From Myxococcaceae bacterium (GTDB taxonomy: Bacteria; Myxococcota_A; Polyangia; Polyangiales; Ga0077539): DNA of 51,321 nt. The notes under the pieces are model-generated. The model did no database searches. It was given only the letters and a program-made list of their open reading frames with translations, and was not told the DNA's origin. Every line of letters starts with the position of its first letter. Within the stretch, counting starts at the first letter, position 1. The stretch lies in NCBI GenBank assembly GCA_004297725.1, contig SCUS01000028.1, positions 1 through 51,321 on the forward strand, written 5' to 3'. Both the position numbers and the translations under genes were made by a program. Positions 1-7,091 of this stretch are shown piece after piece.

Positions 1-1
1 C

Positions 2-163
2 GAGCCGACGGTGCTGCGGGCGGCCTCGCTCGACGCCACCCCGGAGTGGCTCACCGTCTCCCGGATGGCGATGAACCTCCTGCCGGTCACGCTGGGCAAC
101 ATCGTCGGCGGCGCGGTGCTGGTCGGCGTGACCTGCTGGATGATCTACCTGCGGCGGTCGTGA
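2..163 (+). CDS. Formate/nitrite transporter family protein, C-terminal part
   Basis: Only the last 53 codons are in the window; the gene enters from the left edge and stops at TGA 161-163. The visible end contains NLLPVTLGNIVGGAVLVG followed by a hydrophobic stretch and LRRS. That is the typical final membrane helix of FocA/NirC (FNT) inner-membrane channels for formate, nitrite or related small anions. The motif is seen directly; the substrate cannot be decided from this fragment. The next gene lies on the opposite strand and converges on it, 33 bp away. Confidence 0.8.
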   Translation, partial: EPTVLRAASLDATPEWLTVSRMAMNLLPVTLGNIVGGAVLVGVTCWMIYLRRS

Positions 164-196
164 CGCCCGGCCAGGGGGCCCGTCGCGGCTACGCCG

Positions 197-1003
197 TCAC
201 CGACACGTGCGCGTCTCTCGGTCGCAGCGCCACGCCAGCGAGTGCACGCCGTACTCTCCCTCGTCGCCGTACGCTCCGACCGCGTCGAGCACCAGGTAGC
301 GCCCGCCGGGGATCACGTACGCCCGGATCCGCGGCTCGGCGACGGGGCGGTCTTCCCAGGCGGTGAGCGTGAGTCGGGGTCCGCCGGGCTGCCAGCGCAG
401 CTCGACCCGGTCGGTGCCTCGCTCGGCGGCGTTCTCTCCGCCGCCGAAGGTGCGCCGATGGACCACTCGAACGGTCGCGCCCGGGGCCCACTCGAAGGGC
501 TCCGCGGAGAGCTCGCGGCGCAGCGGGCGCAGGTCGACGAAGCCGTCGGAGAGGAAGCGGGCGCGCAGCCGGGCGCGCACCCCGGGCGGCGTCGCGACGG
601 TGTGCGGATCGTCGAAGTACCCCGCGTCGGTCACGGGAACCAGGCTCACGGCGCGCTCATCCGTCTCGCCGCGGAAGGCGACGTGCCAGACGGTGTCGGC
701 GCCGAGGTTGGAGCCGCTCTGGCCGACGAGGCACGCGGCGAGGTGGCGCCGGGGTGACCACGCGAGGCAACCCGGGTCCATCGGTGCGGTGTCGGGGAGC
801 GAGGGTTCGGTCGTGGGCAGGGCGCCGACGAGGGTGGCATCGGGCAGAGCGTCGGGCGGAACAGCCGCCCCGGCATCGAGGACCAGCGGCGGCGGGGCGA
901 CGGGCGGGGCCACGGGCGGGGCGACGGGCGGGGCGACGGGCGGGGCGCGGCGACACGCGAGCGGGAGCAGTGCAGCGAGCGCGACGATGAGGCGGGCGTT
1001 CAT
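197..1003 (-). CDS. Hypothetical lipoprotein with VAPP repeats
   Basis: A 268-aa protein of unknown function. The ATG at 1003 puts a type II signal peptide at the N-terminus (MNARLIVALAALLPLAC, lipobox LPLAC), so it should be a lipid-anchored envelope protein; a longer reading starting at 1036 would bury that signal. After the Cys comes a low-complexity linker of four VAPP units, coded by a 12-bp tandem repeat near 895-947, which would hold the domain away from the membrane. The globular part (about residues 70-268) contains paired cysteines near its start and end (PGCLAW, RCDRETRTCR). No family is recognised. Confidence 0.75.
   Translation of the reverse strand: MNARLIVALAALLPLACRRAPPVAPPVAPPVAPPVAPPPLVLDAGAAVPPDALPDATLVGALPTTEPSLPDTAPMDPGCLAWSPRRHLAACLVGQSGSNLGADTVWHVAFRGETDERAVSLVPVTDAGYFDDPHTVATPPGVRARLRARFLSDGFVDLRPLRRELSAEPFEWAPGATVRVVHRRTFGGGENAAERGTDRVELRWQPGGPRLTLTAWEDRPVAEPRIRAYVIPGGRYLVLDAVGAYGDEGEYGVHSLAWRCDRETRTCR
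895..947. repeat. 12-bp tandem repeat coding VAPP
   Basis: About four copies of a 12-bp GC-only unit (GCGACGGGCGGG and a variant) lie inside the lipoprotein gene and encode its VAPP linker. Such a tract can change copy number by slippage without shifting the frame, because the unit is a multiple of three. Confidence 0.8.
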
Positions 1004-1084
1004 GTGCCGACGATGGTGGGGCATCCGTGCGAGCACGGATACAGCTTCTACGCGACGGTGGACCGAGGAGCAGCGTCGGGCGGG

Positions 1085-1528
1085 TCAGCGTGCGATCAGC
1101 TCGATGCGCGCCTGCCGACAGATCGGGGCGCAACCCGGTCCGTTGGGCTGAACCAGGCGGTAGGGCGGCGCGACGCACGCGTCGACGTGGAGCCCCGCAG
1201 CGGTTGTGACGCTCACCTCCAACACAGAAGGCAGGGGTCGCGAGTCCCCGCGGTCGCGCGCGAGGTCGGCCAGCGCCTCCTCGGTGGGCTGCACCGGGAT
1301 GCGTGGCGGCGGCGTCACGGACACGAACCTCGGCGCCGTCACGCATCCCTGGCGAACGAGCTCTGCCAGGAAGGCATCGGGGACGGACAGGCTTCGACCC
1401 TCCCGCGGAGGAACGAGCTCGGCGACCACCCGGTCACGGTCGGTCACGAGGACCGTCTCCCCACGGCCCGCGAGGCGGACGAACTCGCTCAGTCGATTCT
1501 TCAGGGCCTCGATGCCGATGGCGTGCAT
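1085..1528 (-). CDS. Phd/YefM-like antitoxin with C-terminal extension
   Basis: A 147-aa product. Residues 1-42 (MHAIGIEALKNRLSEFV, then AGRGETVLVTDRDRVVAELVP) match the DNA-binding N-terminus of the Phd/YefM antitoxin family, which neutralises a toxin and represses its own operon. The start at 1528 is chosen because the motif begins there; an in-frame codon at 1558 would add ten unrelated residues. Family members usually end at about 80-90 aa, near the ALADLARDR stretch. This reading continues for some 60 residues with four cysteines, so it may be fused to another coding remnant. No PIN, Doc or RelE-type toxin gene is visible on either side, so it looks orphaned. Confidence 0.6.
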   Translation of the reverse strand: MHAIGIEALKNRLSEFVRLAGRGETVLVTDRDRVVAELVPPREGRSLSVPDAFLAELVRQGCVTAPRFVSVTPPPRIPVQPTEEALADLARDRGDSRPLPSVLEVSVTTAAGLHVDACVAPPYRLVQPNGPGCAPICRQARIELIAR

Positions 1529-1541
1529 GGTTTCGCGGTAG

Positions 1542-1878
1542 CTACAAGTAGCCACCACGGCAAGCTACGGCTCGACCACCGGCTCCCCCTCGAACCCGTC
1601 GAACATCGCGTCGTCGCCGGTGCTGGCGACCGGCCTCTCGTCGACGCCGACGGTCGCCGCGGGTCCCGTCGGCAGGCGCCGCGGGCCTCGGGGCGCCGGC
1701 GCGGGTAAACGTCGCCGCGACGTCCGCGACGTCCTCCGTCATGGGCGCGGGCGACGTCGACGGCGACGGCACCGACGACGCCCTCTCTCACCTGAACCAC
1801 GCCTCGGACCTGTACTTCTCGCGCGGCTCTGGCTCGGGCCTCGTGCTGGGGCGCCTGTCGTACCTCGACCTGAGGGTC
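1542..1878 (+). pseudogene. Relic of an FG-GAP repeat protein gene
   Basis: One frame (1566-1680) reads YGSTTGSPSNPSNIASSP then LATGLSSTPTVAAGP, as in the strands between FG-GAP calcium loops. A second frame (1741-1866) reads MGAGDVDGDGTDDALSHL, a canonical FG-GAP loop with the DxDxDG metal ligands. The two frames do not connect and there is no start, so this is a frameshifted remnant of a beta-propeller gene rather than a working one. The same domain type is intact in the giant protein at the far end of the window. Confidence 0.5.
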
Positions 1879-1905
1879 ACGAACCCCCAAGGCAGTGCGC
1901 CGCCA

Positions 1906-2008
1906 GGGTTCAAGCCCGGCCCTTTCAAGGTCCCATGGGACACCTTGGACCACTCAGGCCTGGGGTGTCCCATGAGACCTTGAGAGGGGTGGGGTTCAAG
2001 CCCGGCCC
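1906..2008. repeat. Small element: direct repeats flanking inverted repeats
   Basis: A perfect 17-bp direct repeat, GGGTTCAAGCCCGGCCC, occurs at 1906-1922 and 1992-2008. Between the copies, 24-bp arms at 1921-1944 and 1964-1987 are inverted repeats with two mismatches and a loop of about 19 bases. The whole can fold into one strong hairpin. The layout resembles a miniature inverted-repeat element or a dispersed intergenic repeat. There is no T-tract, so a simple terminator for the tRNA cluster is less likely. Confidence 0.6.
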
Positions 2009-2058
2009 CGTCTCCAGTCGGAGTGCCCTTCCATTCGTACAGCGATCGATCTTCGAGG

Positions 2059-2146
2059 CGGAGGATGCCGGATTCGAACCGACTCCCCGCGATTTCGCGG
2101 GTGGCTCCTTAGCAGTGAGCTCGACACACCAGATGTCTAATCCTCC
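2059..2146 (-). tRNA. tRNA-Ser (anticodon GCT)
   Basis: An 88-nt class II tRNA on the minus strand. The acceptor GGAGGAT (2146-2140) pairs fully with ATCCTCC (2066-2060) and the discriminator is G at 2059. The anticodon loop is CTGCTAA, giving GCT, which reads AGC/AGT. There is a long variable arm with a six-base-pair stem CCCGCG/CGCGGG and a canonical T-loop TTCGAAT. The base pair next to the anticodon loop is an A/G mismatch. CCA is not encoded. It lies 16 nt downstream of the next tRNA-Ser. Confidence 0.93.
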
Positions 2147-2162
2147 AATCGGGAAAACACGG

Positions 2163-2246
2163 CGGAAGGGGAGGGAGTCGAACCCCCAAGGCTCATCGCT
2201 CGCCCACTTTCGAAGCGGGTGCCGTCGCCAGTCGGCTGGCCCTTCC
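2163..2246 (-). tRNA. tRNA-Ser (anticodon CGA)
   Basis: An 84-nt class II tRNA on the minus strand. The acceptor GGAAGGG (2246-2240) pairs with CCCTTCC (2170-2164) and the discriminator is G at 2163. The anticodon stem is CCCGC/GTGGG around the loop TTCGAAA, so the anticodon is CGA and reads TCG. The variable arm is long, the T-loop is TTCGACT, and CCA is not encoded. A 14-bp copy of the T-arm side (2179-2192) also occurs at 1880-1893. Confidence 0.93.
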
Positions 2247-2290
2247 GTTCGTACGATGCGTTCGTCCGTCCTCCTTTCCTTCTCCAAGGG

Positions 2291-2360
2291 ACACGCCGAC
2301 GGGTGCTGCCCCCGTCTACCCGGCTTTGCAGGCCACGGCTCCACGCTGGTGGGCGGCGTG
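2291..2360 (-). tRNA. tRNA-Cys-like cloverleaf, non-canonical elbow
   Basis: A 70-nt minus-strand cloverleaf upstream of the two tRNA-Ser genes. The acceptor CACGCCG pairs perfectly with CGGCGTG. The discriminator is T, as in tRNA-Cys. The anticodon loop CTGCAAA carries GCA and is preceded and followed by sequence typical of tRNA-Cys. The T-stem ACGGG/CCCGT is perfect, but its loop is GGCAGCA instead of TTCRANN. The D region is short (17 nt), with its only GG used in the best D-stem (CCAC/GTGG). The outer anticodon-stem pair is mismatched. It may be a decayed tRNA-Cys gene, a non-ribosomal tRNA or a tRNA-like RNA. Confidence 0.35.
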
Positions 2361-2724
2361 TGATGCGAACTCTCTTCCGATATCCAACCCACACCATCGC
2401 CAGCCGAGTGACGGTGCCATCGCCCGATGTCCCAAATGCAGGAGACCCGGCTCTTCCTTGTCGGGAGGAGCCGGGCCTCGATGGGACCCTCACGTCATCG
2501 GCGCGGGGCCAGTTACCCCCGCGAACGCCCGATCACGGCTCCACGCCGACCGTTGCCGCGACAACAACTGCACGAAACGTGCAGCGCCGCGGCGTGGGTC
2601 GATGAGAGCTGGGATCGGTGGGTGACGTTCATGACGGCAATCTCTACCCCGATGTCTAACCGGACAACCCCACGACCGTCAAGCCACAAGCCACATTGAT
2701 TTTCATTGGAGTGCGAATCACCGT
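2361..2724. other. Intergenic region with two hairpins, no gene seen
   Basis: No convincing reading frame. Two inverted repeats stand out. At 2446-2475 arms of about 12 bp (core CCCGGCTC/GAGCCGGG) have one mismatch. At 2568-2584 a perfect CTGCACG/CGTGCAG has an AAA loop. The first lies upstream of the minus-strand tRNA cluster; the second lies downstream of the DUF2278-like gene. Neither is followed by a T-tract. The stretch 2690-2720 is unusually AT-rich for this genome. Confidence 0.5.
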
Positions 2725-3408
2725 TCAGAACGACTGGCCATCGAAGTGGAACACCATGAACCGCGGGCTCCCCGTGGGGTCGACCACGATGGCGCCGTCG
2801 TCGCGGTCGCCGTTGCGGTGCACCAGGTGGGCGCTGCTGCCGCCGCTGCCCTGGGCGTAGATCGACACCCGCGCCCCGACCCGCACCCTCGCCGCCACGC
2901 GCGCGACGAGCTCGCCCGAGGTGGCCGGCGCGAAGGGCGCCGCGTCGGCGTGCAGGCCCAGCGTCGCCGCGTAGTCGACCTGCTGGTCGCCGTGGAAGCC
3001 CTCCGCCCACGCCGGCCACGGGAGCTCGTGCGCCACCTCGGCGAAGCGCACCCGCGGGTCGACCCCCGCCGCCGTCGACGCCACGTTGACCACCATCCGG
3101 TACACCGCGCCGCCCGCCTCGACCTGCACCACCACGTGCGTCCGGTTGGGCATCGCGCACTGCGTATCGGCGGGCGTCACCACCGCCCGCACCACCCCGT
3201 CGAGCCGGCCGTACCCCGCGGGCAGCGCCGTCCCGAAGGTGCTCGCGCACGCCGCCGCGGGCGACACGTCCGCGGAGGCAACGTCCGCGGAGGCGACGTC
3301 CGCGGAGGGCGCGTCGGGGAGGGCTGCGTCCGCGGAGGCGACGGGCGACGGGTCGGAGCACCCGGACAGGAGCAGCGCGGCGAGTACGGGGACGCTTCGG
3401 GCGGACAT
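2725..3408 (-). CDS. DUF2278 (YukJ)-like lipoprotein
   Basis: A 227-aa lipoprotein. Starting at ATG 3408 gives MSARSVPVLAALLLSGC, a clear signal peptide with lipobox LLSGC; upstream codons of the open frame have no signal. A short ASADV repeat linker follows. The body begins YGRLDGVVRAV, has VVVQVEAGGAVYRMVVNV in the middle, and ends with a GS-rich segment, then DDGAIVVDPTGSPRFMVFHF. This order (YGxLxGxV, YRxxVNV, an N/GS loop, then DGxxxxxF) is that of DUF2278 proteins, whose function is unknown. Assignment is from memory of the family pattern, so moderate. It is transcribed divergently from the AI-2E-family gene. Confidence 0.65.
   Translation of the reverse strand: MSARSVPVLAALLLSGCSDPSPVASADAALPDAPSADVASADVASADVSPAAACASTFGTALPAGYGRLDGVVRAVVTPADTQCAMPNRTHVVVQVEAGGAVYRMVVNVASTAAGVDPRVRFAEVAHELPWPAWAEGFHGDQQVDYAATLGLHADAAPFAPATSGELVARVAARVRVGARVSIYAQGSGGSSAHLVHRNGDRDDGAIVVDPTGSPRFMVFHFDGQSF
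3265..3320. repeat. 15-bp tandem repeat coding ASADV
   Basis: Three to four near-identical 15-bp units (GTCCGCGGAGGCGAC type) inside the DUF2278-like gene encode ASADV repeats just after the lipid-anchored Cys, acting as a flexible linker. Confidence 0.75.
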
Positions 3409-3749
3409 CGCGACGGTGCTCGCACGGGTCGCACCCACGCACCACATCCCCGCTTCTCTTCGTCCACCACGGGACGCCGGACGTGGAGTCGGTGGGCAGG
3501 TGCGAGGAGGTCTTCCTGTGGTTCCGCGGCCCCGTGCCGGCGGCCGACCGAGCGCGACGCATGGTCCGGCGACCGCCATCGGCGACGCACCCGATGATGC
3601 CCTGGCAACGGACAGCCCCGCCGAAGCGCCCGCCGATCGCCTGCTCCGAACCGTCAGGGGAGGGCGCTCGGCTGGTCACCCCCTGGGGATGGCACTACAA
3701 AGCGCGTCTCGTGAAGACCCCCGAGCCGATCGACGACCGCGCCTCCGTC
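3409..3749. other. Divergent intergenic region
   Basis: This 341-bp stretch separates the minus-strand lipoprotein from the plus-strand permease and must hold both promoters. I see no confident -35/-10 or -24/-12 pair. The plus-strand frame is open upstream of 3750 to 3483, but the encoded residues are not membrane-like and do not resemble the transporter family. Confidence 0.4.
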
Positions 3750-4829
3750 ATGCCGAGGCCCGTCGAGCACCGGGTGCTGGTCTTCGGCGCCTTCGCGCTC
3801 TTCGCCGGGGTGATCCTCGCCACCGTGGGGCGCATCCTGATGCCCTACTTCGCGCCCATCCTCCTCGCGGGGATGATCGTCTCGATGACCCACCGGCCCT
3901 ACCTCCGGCTGGTCGCCCGCCTCAAGGGCCGCAAGGAGATCGCCGCCGCGCTGATGCTCGTCGGCATCACCCTGCTGGTGTTCATCCCGCTCACGCTGAT
4001 GCTCCTGCTGCTCATCCAGCAGGCCTCGTCGCTGGTCGAGGCGCTGCGCCACGTGCACCTCCGCGAGCTCGACGCCAACCCCCGGGTGGTGAGCCTGCTG
4101 GCCCTGCTCGGGCGGGTCGTCCCGGGCTTCAACCCCGCCACCATCAACCTCCAGCAGCTCGTGCTCGGCGCGGTGCGCGGCCTGCCCGGCCTCGTGGCCT
4201 CCTCCGGCGGGCGCCTCCTCGGGGGCCTCGCCAACGTGGCCTTCGGCTTCCTGGCGATGCTCCTGGTGTCCTTCTATTTCTACACCGAGGGCGACCGGCT
4301 CACGGAGGAGGTCTCCTCGCTCTCCCCGCTCCCGTCGTCGTCCAACCGCGAGATCGCCGCGACCTTCCGGGGCGTCATCGACAGCACCCTCCGGGGGCAG
4401 CTCGTCACCTCCGCCTCGCAGGGCGTGGCCACCGCCCTGGGCCTCTGGATCACCGGGGTCCCCAGCGCCCTCTTCTGGGGCGCCGCGGCCTCGCTCTTCG
4501 CGCTCATCCCCCTGGTGGGTCCGGCCACCGTGTGGGCCCCGGCGACGGCCTACCTCTTCTTCCGCGCCAGCCGCGGCGAGCCCCTGTGGCGGCCCGTCGT
4601 GATGCTGCTCTGGGGCCTGCTCATCGTGTCGCTCATCGACAACGTCGTGCGCCCGCTGGTCATGAGCGGCGGCACCCGGCTCTCCGCGGTGGTGCTCTTC
4701 TTCTCGATCATCGGCGGCCTCCGGGCCTTCGGCTTCATCGGCCTCCTCCTCGGGCCGCTGGTGTTCGCGCTGCTGGTGACGGTGATCCACCTCTACAAGC
4801 GACTGGTGCTCGGGCGCCCGCCGCACTGA
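3750..4829 (+). CDS. AI-2E family transporter (PerM/TqsA-like)
   Basis: A 359-aa polytopic inner-membrane protein with about seven or eight hydrophobic segments: two close to the N-terminus, one near residues 65-90, one near 150-180, and a cluster in the C-terminal half. The C-terminal half has the family signature order: TEGDRL, then LRGQLVTSASQGVATALGLW, then FALIPLVGP, then DNVVRPLVMSGGTRLS, then GFIGLLLGPLV. Relatives export autoinducer-2 or act as ion antiporters, so the substrate is open. ATG 3750 begins just before the first helix; a GTG at 3711 in the same frame is possible. There is no partner gene in tandem. Confidence 0.88.
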   Translation: MPRPVEHRVLVFGAFALFAGVILATVGRILMPYFAPILLAGMIVSMTHRPYLRLVARLKGRKEIAAALMLVGITLLVFIPLTLMLLLLIQQASSLVEALRHVHLRELDANPRVVSLLALLGRVVPGFNPATINLQQLVLGAVRGLPGLVASSGGRLLGGLANVAFGFLAMLLVSFYFYTEGDRLTEEVSSLSPLPSSSNREIAATFRGVIDSTLRGQLVTSASQGVATALGLWITGVPSALFWGAAASLFALIPLVGPATVWAPATAYLFFRASRGEPLWRPVVMLLWGLLIVSLIDNVVRPLVMSGGTRLSAVVLFFSIIGGLRAFGFIGLLLGPLVFALLVTVIHLYKRLVLGRPPH

Positions 4830-5015
4830 GGGCCCGCACGACGCCCCTCTCACGATTCGCCTGGATTTCAGGCTGATGCGCGCGGTGGATGGCGGCGCCC
4901 GCTGTGCCTGCGGGTTGGAACCTCCCTCCCAGGTCTGGTGGGTCGATGCGGGGCTGCGGCCTCGGCGCCGGTGTATGTAGACGGAATTCCGCCGTTCTGG
5001 CACAGAGAGGTCTAC

Positions 5016-6023
5016 GTGAAGGGCGCATCGAACGCTGTCCAACTCGCCGCAGCGCTCGCGCTCGCCACGCCCCGAGCGGCCTGGGCACAGGCGTGTGATC
5101 CGAGCACTGTGGAGGGGGTCGAGCGCGACGCGCAGGGGGCAAACCTGGGGGGCCGCCACGAGGACGCGCTGCGCCTGTTCGAGGAGGCGCTCCAGCGCTG
5201 CCGCCTGCCGCGCACCCTGGCCCGCATCGCGCTCACCGAGGCCTCCCTCGGGCGCTGGCTCGCGGCCGACGCCCACCTCACCGAGGTGCTGCGCAGCAAC
5301 GACCTCTGGATCGACAGCCACCGGGACGCTCTCCGCGAAGAGGCCGCGCGCATCGGCGCGCACGTCGGCCAGCTCCTCGTGACCGGCAGCGGGCCGCGAG
5401 GCGTCGTGCGGATCGAAGGGCAGCGCGTGGCCGACTGGCCCATGACGGAGCCGGTGCGCGCGCTGGTGGGCTCCGTACGCGTGCGCGTCGAGGCAGACGG
5501 CTACGTCGCCGTCGAGCGCACGGTGACCGTCGCGTCCGGCGTGCTCGCCCGCGAGGAAGTCGCCCTCGCGCCCGCGCCTCCGCCCCAGCCCCCGACACCG
5601 ACGGCCGCGCCCGCGGCGCCGTCGGCAGTGCCCGTGGTGGTGATGATCCCGTCCGCGCCCGCGGAGCCGCGCCCCTCGCGCGCGAACCCGTGGAGCGTCG
5701 TGGCCTGGAGCGCCCTCGGACTCGGCGTCGGGGTTCTCGCGGTGGGCGCGGTCTTCGCGGTGCGCCGCGGCGACGCGGTGGACCTGCTCTCGCAAGAGGG
5801 CTGCTACCGCGCCGCCCCCCCGGTGGCGCGGTGCAACGAGCTCGCGGACGTCGCCGACGAGAGCCGCGTGTGGATCACCGCGGGCTTCACCGTCGGCGGC
5901 ACGCTCGCGGCGCTCGCGGCGGGGGCCTTCGTCGCGAGCGCTCTCTCCGGGCGCGACGGGAGCGCTCGGGCGTTCACCTGCGCGCCCGGCTGGGCGGGCG
6001 CGTCCTGCGGGTGGAGGTTCTGA
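5016..6023 (+). CDS. TPR/PEGA-domain exported protein
   Basis: A 335-aa protein. The GTG at 5016 is chosen because AGAGAGG sits at proper spacing upstream and it gives a signal peptide ending PRAAWAQ. Residues 25-120 are helical TPR-like (EDALRLFEEALQRC, then RIALTEASLGRW), with conserved small residues. Residues about 125-180 form a PEGA-like beta-sandwich (GVVRIEGQRV, then VEADGYVAVERTV). A Pro/Ala-rich linker leads to two hydrophobic segments near the C-terminus, so the protein may be anchored with its TPR/PEGA part outside the cytoplasm. Such proteins often accompany SUMF1 lipoproteins in myxobacteria; the next gene starts 3 bp after the stop, which suggests an operon. Confidence 0.75.
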   Translation: MKGASNAVQLAAALALATPRAAWAQACDPSTVEGVERDAQGANLGGRHEDALRLFEEALQRCRLPRTLARIALTEASLGRWLAADAHLTEVLRSNDLWIDSHRDALREEAARIGAHVGQLLVTGSGPRGVVRIEGQRVADWPMTEPVRALVGSVRVRVEADGYVAVERTVTVASGVLAREEVALAPAPPPQPPTPTAAPAAPSAVPVVVMIPSAPAEPRPSRANPWSVVAWSALGLGVGVLAVGAVFAVRRGDAVDLLSQEGCYRAAPPVARCNELADVADESRVWITAGFTVGGTLAALAAGAFVASALSGRDGSARAFTCAPGWAGASCGWRF

Positions 6024-6026
6024 GCG

Positions 6027-7091
6027 GTGATCCGTCGCTTGAACGCCGCGTCGGTGCTCGTTGCGTTGACCGCGTGCGAGGCGGTGCCGCGCTCGTGGCA
6101 GCAGGACGCGGGGGCCGCGGCGGAGGTGTCGACCCCCGCAGATGCGCTCTCGCTAGCAGACGTCCCTCCCGTGGAGATGGACGTCCCCGCGCGCGATGCC
6201 TTTGCGCCGCAAGATGTTCGGGTGATCGTCGACGCGACGCCGCAGGACCGCGACGCGGTGGACGGAGGCTCGTCGGTCCAACGGAGCTGCACCCCCTCGT
6301 CGCTCGCGGGGTGTGGGACGATCTTCATCCCCGGAGGGACCTTCACCCTCGGCGATGGGGAGCCGGTGAGCCCGAGCCCCGCGCAGCGAGACATCACCGT
6401 CAGCGATTTCTACATCGATCGCTTCGAGGTGACGGTGGCGCGCTTCCGGCGCTTCGCGTCGCAGGCGCCGCGCCAGAGCGGCACGGTGCGCTACCCGAAC
6501 GGCGCGACGCTCGCGTTCGACGGCGCGCAATGGTTCGTCGGGCAGCGCGCCCCGACGAGCACCGGCTTCAGCCGGTACTGCAACTGGACCCTCACGCCCG
6601 CAGACCGCGAGGCGCACCCGATCAACTGCCTCAACTGGAACACCGCGCAGGCCTTCTGCGCGTGGGACGGAGGGCGCCTGCCGACGGAGGCGGAGTGGGA
6701 GTTCGTCGCTCGCGGCGCCGAAGGGCGGCGCTACCCCTGGGGCGAGGTTCGTGGGAGCGCTGTGAACTGCTTCTCCGACGCGGGCTCCTGCCCGGAGGAC
6801 GACCTCGCGTACGCCTCGGGCCAGACGCCGCAAGGGGTCTGGCACATGAGCGGCAACCTCCAGGAGCTCACCGCCGACCGCTTCGTGTACTTCGGCGAGC
6901 CCACGTGCTGGGGCGGACGCGCGCAGAGGGACCCGCTCTGCACCCACGCGAGTGACCCTCGGGAGCGGGTCGTCATCCGCGGGGACAACTTCGTCCAGGC
7001 CCTCTTGGTGCCTGGGACCAACCGCGCGATGACCGGGGTCTCGGGGCAGAACAGCTACGTCGGCCTCCGATGCGTGCGCTCCGCGCCATGA
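6027..7091 (+). CDS. SUMF1 (formylglycine-generating-enzyme fold) lipoprotein
   Basis: A 354-aa lipoprotein starting at GTG 6027; the signal peptide ends in lipobox LTAC. An Asp/Ala-rich linker is followed by the SUMF1/FGE-sulfatase domain from about residue 90. It has FIPGGTFTLGD at the start, FYIDRFEVTVARFRRF, then AFCAWDGGRLPTEAEWEFVA in the middle, and a final GLRCVRS. These are structural motifs of the C-type-lectin-like FGE fold. The true formylglycine enzyme uses a conserved pair of active cysteines near its C-terminus and I do not see that arrangement, so a binding or scaffold role is more likely than sulfatase maturation. Confidence 0.82.
   Translation: MIRRLNAASVLVALTACEAVPRSWQQDAGAAAEVSTPADALSLADVPPVEMDVPARDAFAPQDVRVIVDATPQDRDAVDGGSSVQRSCTPSSLAGCGTIFIPGGTFTLGDGEPVSPSPAQRDITVSDFYIDRFEVTVARFRRFASQAPRQSGTVRYPNGATLAFDGAQWFVGQRAPTSTGFSRYCNWTLTPADREAHPINCLNWNTAQAFCAWDGGRLPTEAEWEFVARGAEGRRYPWGEVRGSAVNCFSDAGSCPEDDLAYASGQTPQGVWHMSGNLQELTADRFVYFGEPTCWGGRAQRDPLCTHASDPRERVVIRGDNFVQALLVPGTNRAMTGVSGQNSYVGLRCVRSAP

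Noticed and set aside
1534..1953. Toxin gene beside the Phd-like antitoxin
   Set aside because: Frames on the minus strand here are Arg/Pro-rich shadows with no PIN, Fic or RelE motif.
2694..2712. Fur-box-like AT-rich stretch before the DUF2278-like gene stop
   Set aside because: ATTGATTTTCATTGG resembles part of a Fur box but is not a palindrome, and it lies downstream of a stop codon rather than at a promoter.
3654..5795. Long open minus-strand frame across the AI-2E-family and PEGA genes
   Set aside because: Its translation is rich in Arg, Glu, Gly and His without motifs and spans two real genes and their gap. It is a shadow of high-GC third codon positions. The same holds for long antisense frames at 11058-12566, 19143-21593, 23181-24725 and 26839-28689.
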